From Paenibacillus shirakamiensis (lineage in GTDB: Bacteria; Bacillota; Bacilli; Paenibacillales; Paenibacillaceae): a stretch of DNA of 64,000 bases. The notes beneath the pieces are model-generated. The model ran no database searches. It saw only the letters and a list, made by a program, of their open reading frames with translations, and was not told the origin of the DNA. Position 1 is the stretch's first letter, and every line of letters begins with the position of its first letter. The stretch covers positions 62,001 through 126,000 of the forward strand of contig NZ_JAGGLD010000003.1 in the NCBI RefSeq assembly GCF_017874255.1, written 5' to 3'. The translations under genes and the position numbers were made by a program. Shown here in pieces: positions 9,357 through 18,683 of this stretch.

Positions 9357-10426
9357 GCCGTAAGCCATGCGTCCAGATGAGCTGCAATGAAGGCATCGTC
9401 ATTTAGTTCAGGGTATGCTTCATAGACACGATCAATCTCCTCTTTTTGGCCCGGCGACAATTCTTCATTTGGATCTAAGCACCATCGACCTTCTAATAAT
9501 CCTTGACGACGAAGTACCTCATGAATCCCTGGAATACAGCCATGAAAAGCGTGTGCAGGATCAAAAAAGGCAGCGTTTGCATCGGTAATCTGAATTCCTT
9601 GGGTCAATAATGATTCCGAAATAACCCCACCATGTTCTCGTTGTTCAATGATAGCTTGCAAAAGCTGGACTGCCTTCTGCGTCCACACGGCCCAGTGACC
9701 TAATAACCCTCCTGAAATACGCTTCGTTACTTGACGACCTTCCACTTCAAATTGATAGGTCGTTAGCAAATCCGGAACAATGTTATCATCATTTCCTGTG
9801 TACAGGACAACTTCATCTCTTCTACTACTGCTGCATACTGCACGCACCACATCTAGCGACTGGTAACGATTAAATGGAGCCAGCTTAATCGCTTTTACAC
9901 CTGGAATCTCAGCTAGTTCTCGCCAGAACGAATAACTAAGCGCTTTTCCGCCGACCGCAGGCTGTAAGTAGAATCCAAAGACCGGAATAATGGCCGTAAT
10001 CTCTTCGACTCGCTTAAGCAATTGACTTTCGGACCAATCCTGAAGCCCTCCTGCACTAACAAGACCTAAATCATAATCATATTTGACAGCTAGTTCCGCC
10101 TCGCGTAATGCCTGATCGGTTGGCCCGCAAATGCCCGCAATCTTAATCGGTAGTTGATCCAATTTGGCCGCGTCGATCTCTTCTGCCGCCAGACGAAGAA
10201 CGGGTTCAAGTAAGTCCACACCGGGATTACGGATTTCGAATTGTGTCGAGTGCACCGCTACTGCTAGCCCTCCAGCGCCTGCAGCTAGATAATACCTCGT
10301 CAGTGCCCGCTGTCTACGTTCATCTAATTTGCGATTCGCATCCAGTGCTAACGGATGGGCTGGAATAACCATACCTCGCTCCAGACGTGAATGCAGAACA
10401 GAACTCCATGCCTCCGATTGCCCCAT
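9353..10426 (-). CDS. DHDPS/NAL-superfamily aldolase-like protein
   Basis: 357 residues, a TIM-barrel protein of the dihydrodipicolinate synthase/N-acetylneuraminate lyase superfamily. These enzymes make or break C-C bonds next to a keto acid through a lysine Schiff base. The likely Schiff-base lysine is the final Lys of GVKAIKLAPFNRYQ. Other segments fitting the fold are GAGGLAVAVHSTQFEIRNP near the N-terminus and EVVLYTGNDDNIV. At ~357 residues it is longer than biosynthetic DapA (~290), so I expect a catabolic role such as cleaving a keto-deoxy sugar acid to pyruvate. It abuts the epimerase gene with no gap and overlaps sdaAB by 4 nt. Confidence 0.82.
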   Translation of the reverse strand: MGQSEAWSSVLHSRLERGMVIPAHPLALDANRKLDERRQRALTRYYLAAGAGGLAVAVHSTQFEIRNPGVDLLEPVLRLAAEEIDAAKLDQLPIKIAGICGPTDQALREAELAVKYDYDLGLVSAGGLQDWSESQLLKRVEEITAIIPVFGFYLQPAVGGKALSYSFWRELAEIPGVKAIKLAPFNRYQSLDVVRAVCSSSRRDEVVLYTGNDDNIVPDLLTTYQFEVEGRQVTKRISGGLLGHWAVWTQKAVQLLQAIIEQREHGGVISESLLTQGIQITDANAAFFDPAHAFHGCIPGIHEVLRRQGLLEGRWCLDPNEELSPGQKEEIDRVYEAYPELNDDAFIAAHLDAWLTA

Positions 10427-11443
10427 TTAGAATGCCCCCGTTCTTTCCTGAAAGTGAGTAGGCTTTCCTAATGTCTCTCCGCCTTGATTGACCCAGTCCG
10501 CAGTCCATTCGATCATCTGACGCAAGGACACTCTTGGATAGCCGAACGTCTGATGGGATTTGGACGCGTTATTTAATAGCGCAGTATCCCGCTCTGTTCC
10601 AATGAACTGAGGCGTTATTCCAAAAATAGTTCCAAATCGTTCTGCCAACCAGCGAATGGAAACGGTTTCAGGACCAGTTATATTAAGCGTTACTGCTGGA
10701 GAATCAGCAATCAACAAGGATCGAATCGCCATTTCATTCGCATCCCCTTGCCAGATCACATTTACTTGACCCATACCTAGATCTATAGGTCGCCCTTCTT
10801 TGACCGCTGTGGCTACCTCAAGGAGAATGCCATAACGCAGATCAATGGCATAGTTAAGTCTAAAATTGACGACAGGCGTTCCATATTGATGTGAGAAATA
10901 TTCGAAAATACGTTCTCGACCAAGACAGGATTGAGCATATTCTCCAACGGGGCCAACCGAGCTCTCTTCCGATGCCCCGCCCAGCGATATCGGGGTAAGT
11001 GGATAAATGTTACCTGAGGAAAAGGAGACGATATTCGATTGTTTGAACTTCTCTGCAACACGTCCGGGTAGATAAGAATTCATCGCCCACGTAAAATATT
11101 CCCTGCCCGTGGTTCCAAATTTATGTCCTGCCATGTAGATGACATTTTTCACTTCGGGTAGCGCTTGCAATGCACCATCATTCAGTAGATCAGCGGCGAT
11201 CGTCTCCACACCTGCATCTACAAGCTCTTGCTGAAGAGAACCTGTGGAGAACCGGGATACGCCAATAATTTTTTTGGATACTCCCGCGGCATCCGCCCCA
11301 CGCTTAGCCAATTTAGCCAAGCTAGGCCCCATTTTTCCACCAACCCCTAAAATCAGAATATCTCCATCCAGCTGAAGCAGATCTTCAGCCAATGCCGCGG
11401 ATGGCTCACTCAGTTTTTCTTCCAATTCGGTTACAGATTTCAC
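10427..11443 (-). CDS. NAD-dependent epimerase/dehydratase (extended SDR)
   Basis: 338 residues starting at a GTG (11441-11443) preceded by GAGGTGAT. The N-terminal Rossmann motif is ILILGVGGKMGPSLAKLAKR (G-x-G-G-x-x-G). The substrate half includes VSFSSGNIYPLTP, where the usual YxxxK signature is hard to see; YAQSCLGRERIFEYF may be the equivalent helix with an atypical Lys position. It is the first gene of the operon, behind a promoter candidate at 11485-11513. Likely role: oxidation or epimerisation of a sugar or sugar acid feeding the aldolase encoded next. Substrate not determinable. Confidence 0.8.
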   Translation of the reverse strand: MKSVTELEEKLSEPSAALAEDLLQLDGDILILGVGGKMGPSLAKLAKRGADAAGVSKKIIGVSRFSTGSLQQELVDAGVETIAADLLNDGALQALPEVKNVIYMAGHKFGTTGREYFTWAMNSYLPGRVAEKFKQSNIVSFSSGNIYPLTPISLGGASEESSVGPVGEYAQSCLGRERIFEYFSHQYGTPVVNFRLNYAIDLRYGILLEVATAVKEGRPIDLGMGQVNVIWQGDANEMAIRSLLIADSPAVTLNITGPETVSIRWLAERFGTIFGITPQFIGTERDTALLNNASKSHQTFGYPRVSLRQMIEWTADWVNQGGETLGKPTHFQERTGAF

Positions 11444-11484
11444 AAGCTATCACCTCATCGTCAATATGGTATTTCCTACCACAA

Positions 11485-11513
11485 ATCATATGAGCGACCG
11501 CATTAAAAGACAA
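11485..11513 (-). promoter_or_regulatory. Sigma-A-type promoter candidate for the glycan operon
   Basis: On the minus strand a TTGTCT box (11508-11513) and a TATGAT box (11485-11490) are separated by exactly 17 nt, about 40 nt upstream of the GTG start of the first operon gene. The -10 matches five of six consensus positions and the -35 four of six. No clear operator palindrome was noticed. Confidence 0.5.
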
Positions 11514-11548
11514 CGACTTTAAATAGTCCCTAATTCACAGCTACATAC

Positions 11549-11577
11549 AAAAAACCCCTCGGACACCATCCGAGAGG
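11549..11577 (-). terminator. Rho-independent terminator after the VOC gene
   Basis: Minus strand: a 9-bp stem (CCTCTCGGA pairing with TCCGAGGGG, one G-U) with a 5-nt loop and a run of six T. It lies 42 nt past the VOC gene stop and upstream of the glycan operon promoter, so it separates the two units. Confidence 0.85.
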
Positions 11578-11618
11578 CATTATTATTGCATTTCATATTC
11601 ATAGAGTACTTACATGAG

Positions 11619-12059
11619 CTAGAAGGAAATCATGGCTCCGCTTTCATCAAAGATCGCAGCAGGGTTATAAGCCACTTCCCAGACGTGGTGTTCTGGATCA
11701 GAGAAATACCCCACCCTACCTCCCCACACCGCTTCGAACGGTTCACGCAAAATTTGAGCACCATGTTTTTTTACCGAGGCCATTACAGCATCCACTTCTT
11801 CGGCGGATTCAACGTTAATCGCTAAGGTGATACCAGAGAACGTCAGACTGGGCTGTCCATGAACCCCGGGATCTAGATTCGTGTCCTTGAGCAGATCTTG
11901 ATAAGGATATAGTGATAAGAGAACACCCGCTGTCGTGAACACACTATAATCATCACTACTTGCCGGCGTTTCCTCCCAGCCTAGTGCACTATAAAAAGAT
12001 CTCAGCTTTGGCACAGATTGTGCACCTAATGTAATCAGCGTAACTCGTTGCGGCACCAT
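11619..12059 (-). CDS. VOC (glyoxalase/bleomycin-resistance) family protein
   Basis: 146 residues with the paired beta-alpha-beta-beta-beta modules of the vicinal oxygen chelate superfamily: VTLITLGAQSVPKLRSFYSA starts the first, and VESAEEVDAVMASVKKHGA with the final FSDPEHHVWEVAYNP gives the second. The last segment, with a His and a Glu, is typical of a metal-binding face. Members include glyoxalases, dioxygenases and binding or resistance proteins; sequence alone does not say which. The ATG (12057-12059) is preceded by AAGGGGG. It is a single-gene unit with its own terminator. Confidence 0.85.
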   Translation of the reverse strand: MVPQRVTLITLGAQSVPKLRSFYSALGWEETPASSDDYSVFTTAGVLLSLYPYQDLLKDTNLDPGVHGQPSLTFSGITLAINVESAEEVDAVMASVKKHGAQILREPFEAVWGGRVGYFSDPEHHVWEVAYNPAAIFDESGAMISF

Positions 12060-12126
12060 TCACATCATCCCCCTTTAGTTAAAAAATAAGAATCCCCCTA
12101 TACCTATTTAAGCAAAGAAAGTTGTA

Positions 12127-12141
12127 ATGTACATCGTACAT
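12127..12141. promoter_or_regulatory. Short perfect inverted repeat (candidate operator)
   Basis: ATGTAC and GTACAT arms around a 3-nt centre, 68 nt upstream of the VOC start in the gap before the divergent protease. The ATGT...ACAT ends resemble operators of PadR-type regulators, but no such regulator is adjacent. The rest of the 12060-12513 gap is AT-rich; the only other thing I see there is the promoter candidate at 12283-12310. Confidence 0.35.
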
Positions 12142-12282
12142 CTTCAAGCTCAGAATTTCCATACATTTCCTCACTAATCCCGAAAAATTTCAACCCTATT
12201 TTACCGTAATAAAATATCCTACTGAAATGGACCCTCTATTAATCACCCTTCACATCTATTTTTTCATCGTGACTTTAGAGGG

Positions 12283-12310
12283 TTGAATTGTATTTAAGCA
12301 TTGTTATACA
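12283..12310 (+). promoter_or_regulatory. Promoter candidate for the secreted protease
   Basis: TTGAAT (12283-12288) and TATACA (12305-12310) with a 16-nt spacer. It lies ~200 nt upstream of the TTG start, so there would be a long leader. Moderate match only. Confidence 0.35.
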
Positions 12311-12513
12311 GTTCTTAAGGTTTAGGTATATGGACCTTCATTTTCCTTGTATCTAGCAAATCCGACGTGATTAGCCCTAATCTGTCGATAGGAACCAGCA
12401 ATCGCCATTCCCGATAACATAGTATAAGGGTAGGATTTAAATCTACTGGAATTTATGTAAAATCTTAACTACCTTGAAGGTGATCATTTAGTAGAATCTA
12501 AGGAGGAAGGCAT

Positions 12514-15500
12514 TTGAACAATTATTCGCGTCAACCATGGTTAGCAGGTGCTCTAAGTTTGTCGTTATTGCTTGGCTTAGCCACTCCAGGACTAGCTTCA
12601 GCGAAAGAGACAGCAGGAACCTCAGAACTCAAGTCAAAGATTCAGTCCAAACTGAATCCTGAGCTCAATCTCTCACGCAATCTAGCCAATGAGTTGGACC
12701 ATCAACGCGCTACAAAAGCCGCAGACCCTTCCATCACAGGTCCCCAAAATTTTGTCCCTGCCAGTGACAGTAGCGCCCTAACCACCGTCATTGTTCAACT
12801 AGAGAATGAACCCGTCAAAGTATATGAGAAGCAAGCCGTAAACGGCAGCACCAGTGATCAGGTGAATAAAATCCGTATTGAGCATAACCGATTTAAGTCG
12901 GCTGCCCAGGCTTTGATCTCCTTAACTATTCATAGAGAGTATACCAAAGCGTTCAACGGATATTCTGTTCAACTTCCCGCAGATCGTATAGAACAACTTT
13001 TGAAATTACCTGGTGTTAAGGCGATCTATCCTAATATTGAATACCATGCCATCCCTATAGAATCCGATGTTTCGGATGCAGCAGTAAGTGCTAAAGGTAC
13101 AGACCTAAGCTCCAAACAAGACCATAGCATTCCTTTTATCGGAGCTGAGACTTTATGGAATGCGGGTTACAAAGGAAAAGGGATTAAAGTAGGCGTAATT
13201 GACACGGGCGTGGATTATAATCATCCAAGTCTGAAGGCTGCATTCAAAGGGGGATATGACTTTGTCGATAACGATAAAGATCCTTTTGAGACCAAGCCGA
13301 ACCCATCGGTTCCTCCGGTAGCAGGCAAATCTTATGAGACCGAACACGGCACGCATGTATCCGGTACAATTGTAGGACGTGGGGATCCAAGTAATCCCAA
13401 AGGAGCTACAGGCTGGGCACGCGGCGTGGCCCCTGAAGCTGATTTGTATGTATATCGTGTGCTTGGACCCTACGGAAGCGGCACAAGTGAGAACGTCATT
13501 GCAGGTGTCGAAGAAGCGGTAGCGGATGGCAATGATGTTATCAACCTCTCCCTAGGTTCCGATTCCAATAATCAATATACAGCAGACGCCATCGCACTCG
13601 ACAATGCTGTCAAAGCTGGGGTTGAAGTCGCTGTAGCTAACGGTAATGCAGGACCTGGACAACAAACGGTAGGCAGCCCCGGCGGATCACATTTGGCTAT
13701 ATCCGTAGGTGCTTCCACTCCACTTACAGACACACCCGTATTTAAAGCTCCAGGACTTAGTGACATCTTCGCAAATCTCGCGACATACTCTCCAGAACTT
13801 AAGGATACAACGGCTGGCTATGAAGTTATTGCTGCGGGTCTTGGCAAACCTACCGACTATGCCGGCATTAATGTGAAAGGCAAGATAGCATTAGTCTCGC
13901 GTGGAGAAATTTCTTTTCATGACAAAGCAGTGAATGCTAAAGCTGCGGGTGCAGCAGGCGTCATCATTTATAACAATACGACAGGTGAGATTCAAGCTAC
14001 ACTAGGTAGTGAGGGTAACTACGCACCGACCTATACCGTTACCCAAGCTGATGGTCTGAAGCTTAAGGACAAAGCTGCTGCTGGGGGGTACTTCATTCAT
14101 CTTACATCTGTTAAAGAACAAGATCACCTCGCTGACTTCAGTTCAAGGGGACCTGCCATTCCAGACTATACGATCAAACCGGACGTACTTGCCCCAGGAG
14201 TAGATATTACTTCTTCTATTCCTTCATTTAACGGCGATTACAGCAATGCCTATGCTTCATTACAAGGGACGAGTATGGCTTCGCCGCATGTAGCTGGCGC
14301 TGCAGCACTGCTGATCCAACGGTACAAATCCGAGCGTAAAGAAAAGCATTTGAATCCTGAAGAAGTCAAGTCACTTCTCGCTAATAATGCCACAGAAGCC
14401 CATGATCGATCAGGCAAAGCATATACCGTGCAAGAGCAAGGAGCGGGACGAATTGATCTGACCAACTCTTACTCTGCGGAAGCCATCGCACTTGTGAATG
14501 AGACCCTTCCCGTGCAACTTCAAGGCAATAGCAGCACGTATCAGACAAGTAGTTTGTCTTTTGGACCTCAAGTGGCGGGTGCCAATCTTAGCAAAGAGAT
14601 TACACTCAAAAATATAGGGGGAACTCAGCAGACTTATACGGTTCAGGTCAAATGGAGTGGCACGGGCGACAAAGCACCTGTACTAACCTCCTCTAGCCAG
14701 CAGATTACACTTCAAGCCGGACAAAAAGATACTAAATTTCATGTGAATCTCACAATTCCAAAAGGAACATCAAAAGGCGTGTATGAAGGTCAAATCTCCC
14801 TTATCAAACAAGGCAATGGGCATACGCTACGCCTTCCAGCCAGCGTATATGTTGGGGAAGATTACAAAGTGGATGAAATTCATAACATCACATTTGATCC
14901 AGACATTTTCTCCCCGAATGGAGACCATCTGGCGGACACTTCGACAATTGGATTTGATGTAACCCGCCCCATTAAAGACTTTGACCTCATCGTAACTAGC
15001 GACAAAGACGGAGATCAAGGAACTATTTACTCAGGCCTTCGCCAAGCTCCGATTCATAACCCAGATAACTATAGCATTATCGATTGGGATGCTAAGGTAA
15101 CCGACACTCAAGGTAAAGAAAAGATCTTGAAAGATGGATTATACTGGTTAACTCCCGTCATTCATGATTCCAATTCTCGATTAAATAAAGACAGTGCCCC
15201 TTTCATTGTCGATCGCGAAGCTCCTAGAGCTCAATTGGATACGCCAAGTCTAGTAGTAAGCGGCAATAAAGGTAAAATCTCTGGACAGATTCTTGGGGAT
15301 ACGCTCCTTGATGTTCTTCCAGGCGCAGCCTATTCCGATGTGATCGCTGTATCGGTGCTTAGCCAAGATAAGAAAGGGCTTTATACTCAATTCGATGGCG
15401 TCATTGATGCAAAAGGTCACTTTACCGTTGATGTACCTGTAAATGATGGGACGAACACGTTCGAAGTATATGTGTACGATGCAGCCTATAACGGTGTAAT

Positions 15501-16386
15501 TGACCCACTTCAAGTGATTCATCAGGAGTCCGGCTCCCTTTCCCTTGATCCGGCTTCCCAAGAAGTGAAGACGAATAAACCTTTTGATATCGATGTAAAA
15601 TACGCTGTTCAGAGTAAAGCCACTTCCGCCTCCTTCAGTCTGGAGATTCCAGGAACATTCCAAGTCAATGACGTGAAGGTGAATCCGGCCGTAGTGACAG
15701 ACCCTACCGCAGTTGTAACCAAAGACATTGTGACAAATACGGATGGAAGCAAACAATTAAATGTCAAAATTGACTTTAAGAGTGGCACCGTAACCGGTTC
15801 AGGCAAGCTTGCAACCATTACTTTGCAATCTGCAAAAGAGGGCAGTTATAGTCTCAAACTGGTTCAAGCTGGATTTGGCAGTGCAGCAGGTGCTATTACG
15901 GTCTCCAATCTGAATACCGTTCAAGTTGTAGTCAAATCGGATGGCACACCTGACCCAGGGACGCCTCAAGACGGCACTTTCTACCTGGATTCTGTAGATT
16001 ACTCCCTCCTTGTAGGTGAGCAATTCGAGACCGAAGCGCTTTTCAAAGGCAAAGATGGTAAAGTAGTCAACGTCACATCCCAAACCGTCTACGCGTCCAA
16101 GAATCCAAAAGTAGTAACCGTAGATGCGCAAGGAACACTGACGGGGATAAGCAAAGGTTCAACACAAATTACAGCCACTTACAAGGGGAAGACGATAACC
16201 GCTGATGTATTGGTTGTAGTACCTTATGTGAAACCTAACAAACCAGCTTCAGATGTTACCCCTGCGGTGACTCCTGCAGGAGATGCAAAAACTAACATAA
16301 GCACTCCTTCCACTACACCTGCATCTACATCTACGCCTACGCCAGTGGATGGAACTACAGCTCCTACAGTGAAAGCTACACCGTAG
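12514..16386 (+). CDS. Large secreted subtilisin-like serine protease (Vpr-like, S8)
   Basis: 1290 residues from a TTG start (12514) with AAGGAGG 7 nt upstream. Order of parts: signal peptide (about 1-30, ends GLASA); I9-type propeptide (about 85-175, VIVQLENEPVKVYEK to LPGVKAIYPNIEYHA); S8 catalytic domain with Asp230 (GVIDTGVDYNHPS), His278 (EHGTHVSG) and Ser587 (GTSMASPHVAG). A PA domain is inserted at about 430-540 (GKIALVSRGEISFHDKAV). Then come an Fn3-like region and a cohesin-like beta domain at about 1010-1140 (SLSLDPASQEVKTNKPF). A BIG2-like domain (about 1155-1245) and a Thr/Pro/Ser-rich tail end the protein. I see no LPxTG or SLH anchor, so it is probably released. The catalytic triad is intact. 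Confidence 0.93.
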   Translation: MNNYSRQPWLAGALSLSLLLGLATPGLASAKETAGTSELKSKIQSKLNPELNLSRNLANELDHQRATKAADPSITGPQNFVPASDSSALTTVIVQLENEPVKVYEKQAVNGSTSDQVNKIRIEHNRFKSAAQALISLTIHREYTKAFNGYSVQLPADRIEQLLKLPGVKAIYPNIEYHAIPIESDVSDAAVSAKGTDLSSKQDHSIPFIGAETLWNAGYKGKGIKVGVIDTGVDYNHPSLKAAFKGGYDFVDNDKDPFETKPNPSVPPVAGKSYETEHGTHVSGTIVGRGDPSNPKGATGWARGVAPEADLYVYRVLGPYGSGTSENVIAGVEEAVADGNDVINLSLGSDSNNQYTADAIALDNAVKAGVEVAVANGNAGPGQQTVGSPGGSHLAISVGASTPLTDTPVFKAPGLSDIFANLATYSPELKDTTAGYEVIAAGLGKPTDYAGINVKGKIALVSRGEISFHDKAVNAKAAGAAGVIIYNNTTGEIQATLGSEGNYAPTYTVTQADGLKLKDKAAAGGYFIHLTSVKEQDHLADFSSRGPAIPDYTIKPDVLAPGVDITSSIPSFNGDYSNAYASLQGTSMASPHVAGAAALLIQRYKSERKEKHLNPEEVKSLLANNATEAHDRSGKAYTVQEQGAGRIDLTNSYSAEAIALVNETLPVQLQGNSSTYQTSSLSFGPQVAGANLSKEITLKNIGGTQQTYTVQVKWSGTGDKAPVLTSSSQQITLQAGQKDTKFHVNLTIPKGTSKGVYEGQISLIKQGNGHTLRLPASVYVGEDYKVDEIHNITFDPDIFSPNGDHLADTSTIGFDVTRPIKDFDLIVTSDKDGDQGTIYSGLRQAPIHNPDNYSIIDWDAKVTDTQGKEKILKDGLYWLTPVIHDSNSRLNKDSAPFIVDREAPRAQLDTPSLVVSGNKGKISGQILGDTLLDVLPGAAYSDVIAVSVLSQDKKGLYTQFDGVIDAKGHFTVDVPVNDGTNTFEVYVYDAAYNGVIDPLQVIHQESGSLSLDPASQEVKTNKPFDIDVKYAVQSKATSASFSLEIPGTFQVNDVKVNPAVVTDPTAVVTKDIVTNTDGSKQLNVKIDFKSGTVTGSGKLATITLQSAKEGSYSLKLVQAGFGSAAGAITVSNLNTVQVVVKSDGTPDPGTPQDGTFYLDSVDYSLLVGEQFETEALFKGKDGKVVNVTSQTVYASKNPKVVTVDAQGTLTGISKGSTQITATYKGKTITADVLVVVPYVKPNKPASDVTPAVTPAGDAKTNISTPSTTPASTSTPTPVDGTTAPTVKATP

Positions 16387-16450
16387 TAACGAACCCTATG
16401 CTTCTCATGGCATTAAGGAAATATACAAGCTGACAAAATGCTTAGAAATA

Positions 16451-16484
16451 AAGCGACCTTCCGGTAAATCGGAAGGTCGCTTTT
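16451..16484. terminator. Bidirectional Rho-independent terminator
   Basis: A 13-bp perfect stem (AAGCGACCTTCCG / CGGAAGGTCGCTT) with a 6-nt loop, followed by TTTT on the plus strand and a weaker T stretch on the minus strand. It lies between the convergent protease and MOSC genes and can serve both. Confidence 0.88.
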
Positions 16485-16518
16485 GCAGTAATATTATAGG
16501 TTATATATGTATGTTTTT

Positions 16519-17163
16519 TCATCGTTTACTCAAGGTTTCGCGCCAAGATGCAGAGAGAGCCTCCACGGCTAGAATTCGCCGCGCTCCATCCAGATTCAAT
16601 TTATCATGGAACATGATCTGGTTCGCCAATGCTATCGTAATTCCACCATCATCTTGCCGTTCTAGCACGAATCGATCTCTTACAGATACTCGGCCCTCTT
16701 GCAACACACGGCAATAAAATCCGGTATATCCAGTCTGCTGAACTTTAAGTACCATTTCTGGAACGCCGTGCTTTATCGCAAGTTTGAAGCAAGGTTGTCT
16801 AGGTTGCGTAACTTGAATTTTTGCTTCACCCCATTTAAAAACATCCCCGATATGGACCTCAGGCTCCGTTAGCCCTTGTAGGGTCACATTTTCTCCAAAG
16901 GCCGCAGCTGCAAAGTCAAGACCAAGCTCATCGTTCCAGTAGCTATAATGCTCCTCCGAGTAGAGACACAAAGCTTTGTCGGGTCCTCCATGATGAATGA
17001 GATTAGCCTGTGCGTCTCCTTCTAGTCCTGTGTATGACAGGAATATATCCTGATCTGTAGCTTTTTTGTCAATCGCAGACCATATTTTCTTCTCATAATT
17101 CTCCATCTGCTTCGGTTGTCCTACATGGACAGACTTCACTTCGTATTCTCGCACACCAATCAA
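16519..17163 (-). CDS. MOSC domain protein (YiiM-like)
   Basis: 214 residues with a MOSC domain: LSYTGLEGDAQANLIHHGGP, then LYSEEHYSYWNDELG, FGENVTLQGLTEPEVHIGD, and VTQPRQPCFKLAIKHG, whose Cys is the conserved residue of MOSC proteins. YiiM-type MOSC proteins are linked to molybdenum cofactor chemistry and reduction of N-hydroxylated compounds. The C-terminal ~50 residues resemble the three-helix extension of the YiiM subgroup. It is a single gene convergent with the protease and divergent from photolyase. Confidence 0.85.
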   Translation of the reverse strand: MIGVREYEVKSVHVGQPKQMENYEKKIWSAIDKKATDQDIFLSYTGLEGDAQANLIHHGGPDKALCLYSEEHYSYWNDELGLDFAAAAFGENVTLQGLTEPEVHIGDVFKWGEAKIQVTQPRQPCFKLAIKHGVPEMVLKVQQTGYTGFYCRVLQEGRVSVRDRFVLERQDDGGITIALANQIMFHDKLNLDGARRILAVEALSASWRETLSKR

Positions 17164-17291
17164 CCTCCCATCTAAATCTTGCTCTATGCCATGTATACTC
17201 TAGCATCTGTAGATGTAGCATGTAAATAAAGTAAGTTGCATGCATTTCTATTTGAATTTGCGTACAATTGCATAGAGAGGAGCGATTTGTT

Positions 17292-18668
17292 TTGATTCTA
17301 TTTATTCATCGCAAAGATCTGCGAATTCAAGATATGCCTGCATTTGAATATATCACACAGCGTGAAGTCCCAAGTCTACACACATTCATTGTCGATCCCG
17401 CAATTATCGGCCAAGGGAGACATGTAGAGCATAGTGGAATTCAATTTTTGAGAACTCTTAGTAAACTAGTAGAACTCTACAAGCATGATGGCCTTACGCT
17501 TCATTTGCTGTATGGAGATCCTATAGAGATTACACATGATCTTGTTCAGCGTTATCCCGTGCAAGAAATCGTGGTTCATGAAGACTATACACCTTATTCT
17601 AGAGAGAGAGACGGAAAACTGGAACGTGTTGCAGCTCAGCGCAATATTTCCTTTACAAGTCTTCCTGACCAACCCCTTATCGATTGGGAAGACTTCCATA
17701 GATTTGCGGAACGGACGGATGCCTATAAGGTTTTCACCCCATTTTATCGCAAGTGGAAAGCCTATATGGATTTATTTTTCCAGCCTCCTGTATTCACGGA
17801 TGTAAACGAGTTACAGACTGTAGCTCTGGATTCTGAAGTGTTGGACAAATACAGTCTCCCTTTTCTCATTCCTAACTCTTCTATCGATGAACCGTCAGTA
17901 AGATTGCAAGATTTTATTGAAGATGACCTAGATTCCTACGAGAGATACCGAGATTATTACTCGGAAGAAGGAACAAGCCACTTAAGTAGTGCATTAAACA
18001 CTGGGGCGATTTCATCTCGTGAGGTGTATGCAGCAGTACTTCATCTTCCGCAAGCCGAATCTTGGCGTAGACAGTTAGCATGGAGAGATTTCTACCTATA
18101 TCAGTCACACCAAGATCCTGTTTTCTATAGCTACGAGAATAGATTTGATCTTTCGGCGCTGAATGACTTCCATTTTGAAGCTTGGAGTCAAGGAAATACA
18201 GGAATTCCTGTCATTGATGCCGCCATGAGGCAATTGAATCAGACCGGTTATCTACCCAATCGGCTTCGTATGATTACGGCAATGTTTCTTACTAAAAATT
18301 TGTTATGCCCCTTTTCACTTGGAGAAGCTTATTTTCGAATTAAGCTAGCGGATTATGATCATGCACTGAACCGGGGCGGCTGGTTGTGGTGTTCTTCCCT
18401 AGGTTATGATGCTTCTCCTTATTTCCGGATCATGAATCCGGTGACTCAATCCCAGAAATTTGATCCACATGGAAGATATCTTAGGGATTGGTTACCCGAG
18501 CTTGCACATCTGGAAGGAAAAGCTCTCCATCAACCGCACCCGCAAGCCATTGTGGATTTGAAAGGTTCTCGCTTGCAGGCGATAGAAGTCTATCGTGGCA
18601 TTTTGCAGACTAGTAAAAGTCAGCCCCTGACTGACAACTCGTTTCCTCGACATCATCAGGTTAAATGA
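17292..18668 (+). CDS. phrB: Deoxyribodipyrimidine photolyase (cryptochrome/photolyase family)
   Basis: 458 residues from a TTG at 17292 (LILFIHRKDLR), which fits the family N-terminus and has GGAG 9 nt upstream; an ATG at 17268 would add eight unlikely residues. The N-terminal alpha/beta domain (about 1-130) includes HEDYTPYSRERD. The C-terminal FAD-binding helical domain contains TGIPVIDAAMRQLNQTGYLP, NRLRMITAMFLTKNL, and DYDHALNRGGWLWCSS, followed by YFRIMNPVTQSQKFDPHG. These match class I CPD photolyases, which use blue light and FADH- to split cyclobutane pyrimidine dimers. The Trp of GGWLWC fits the electron-transfer region. It is monocistronic, with its own terminator. Confidence 0.92.
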   Translation: MILFIHRKDLRIQDMPAFEYITQREVPSLHTFIVDPAIIGQGRHVEHSGIQFLRTLSKLVELYKHDGLTLHLLYGDPIEITHDLVQRYPVQEIVVHEDYTPYSRERDGKLERVAAQRNISFTSLPDQPLIDWEDFHRFAERTDAYKVFTPFYRKWKAYMDLFFQPPVFTDVNELQTVALDSEVLDKYSLPFLIPNSSIDEPSVRLQDFIEDDLDSYERYRDYYSEEGTSHLSSALNTGAISSREVYAAVLHLPQAESWRRQLAWRDFYLYQSHQDPVFYSYENRFDLSALNDFHFEAWSQGNTGIPVIDAAMRQLNQTGYLPNRLRMITAMFLTKNLLCPFSLGEAYFRIKLADYDHALNRGGWLWCSSLGYDASPYFRIMNPVTQSQKFDPHGRYLRDWLPELAHLEGKALHQPHPQAIVDLKGSRLQAIEVYRGILQTSKSQPLTDNSFPRHHQVK

Positions 18669-18683
18669 AGAACGTTCATCAAA

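Noticed and set aside
15250-15756. 168-codon frame on the minus strand of the protease gene
   Set aside because: Antisense to a conserved coding region, odd composition and no start signal.
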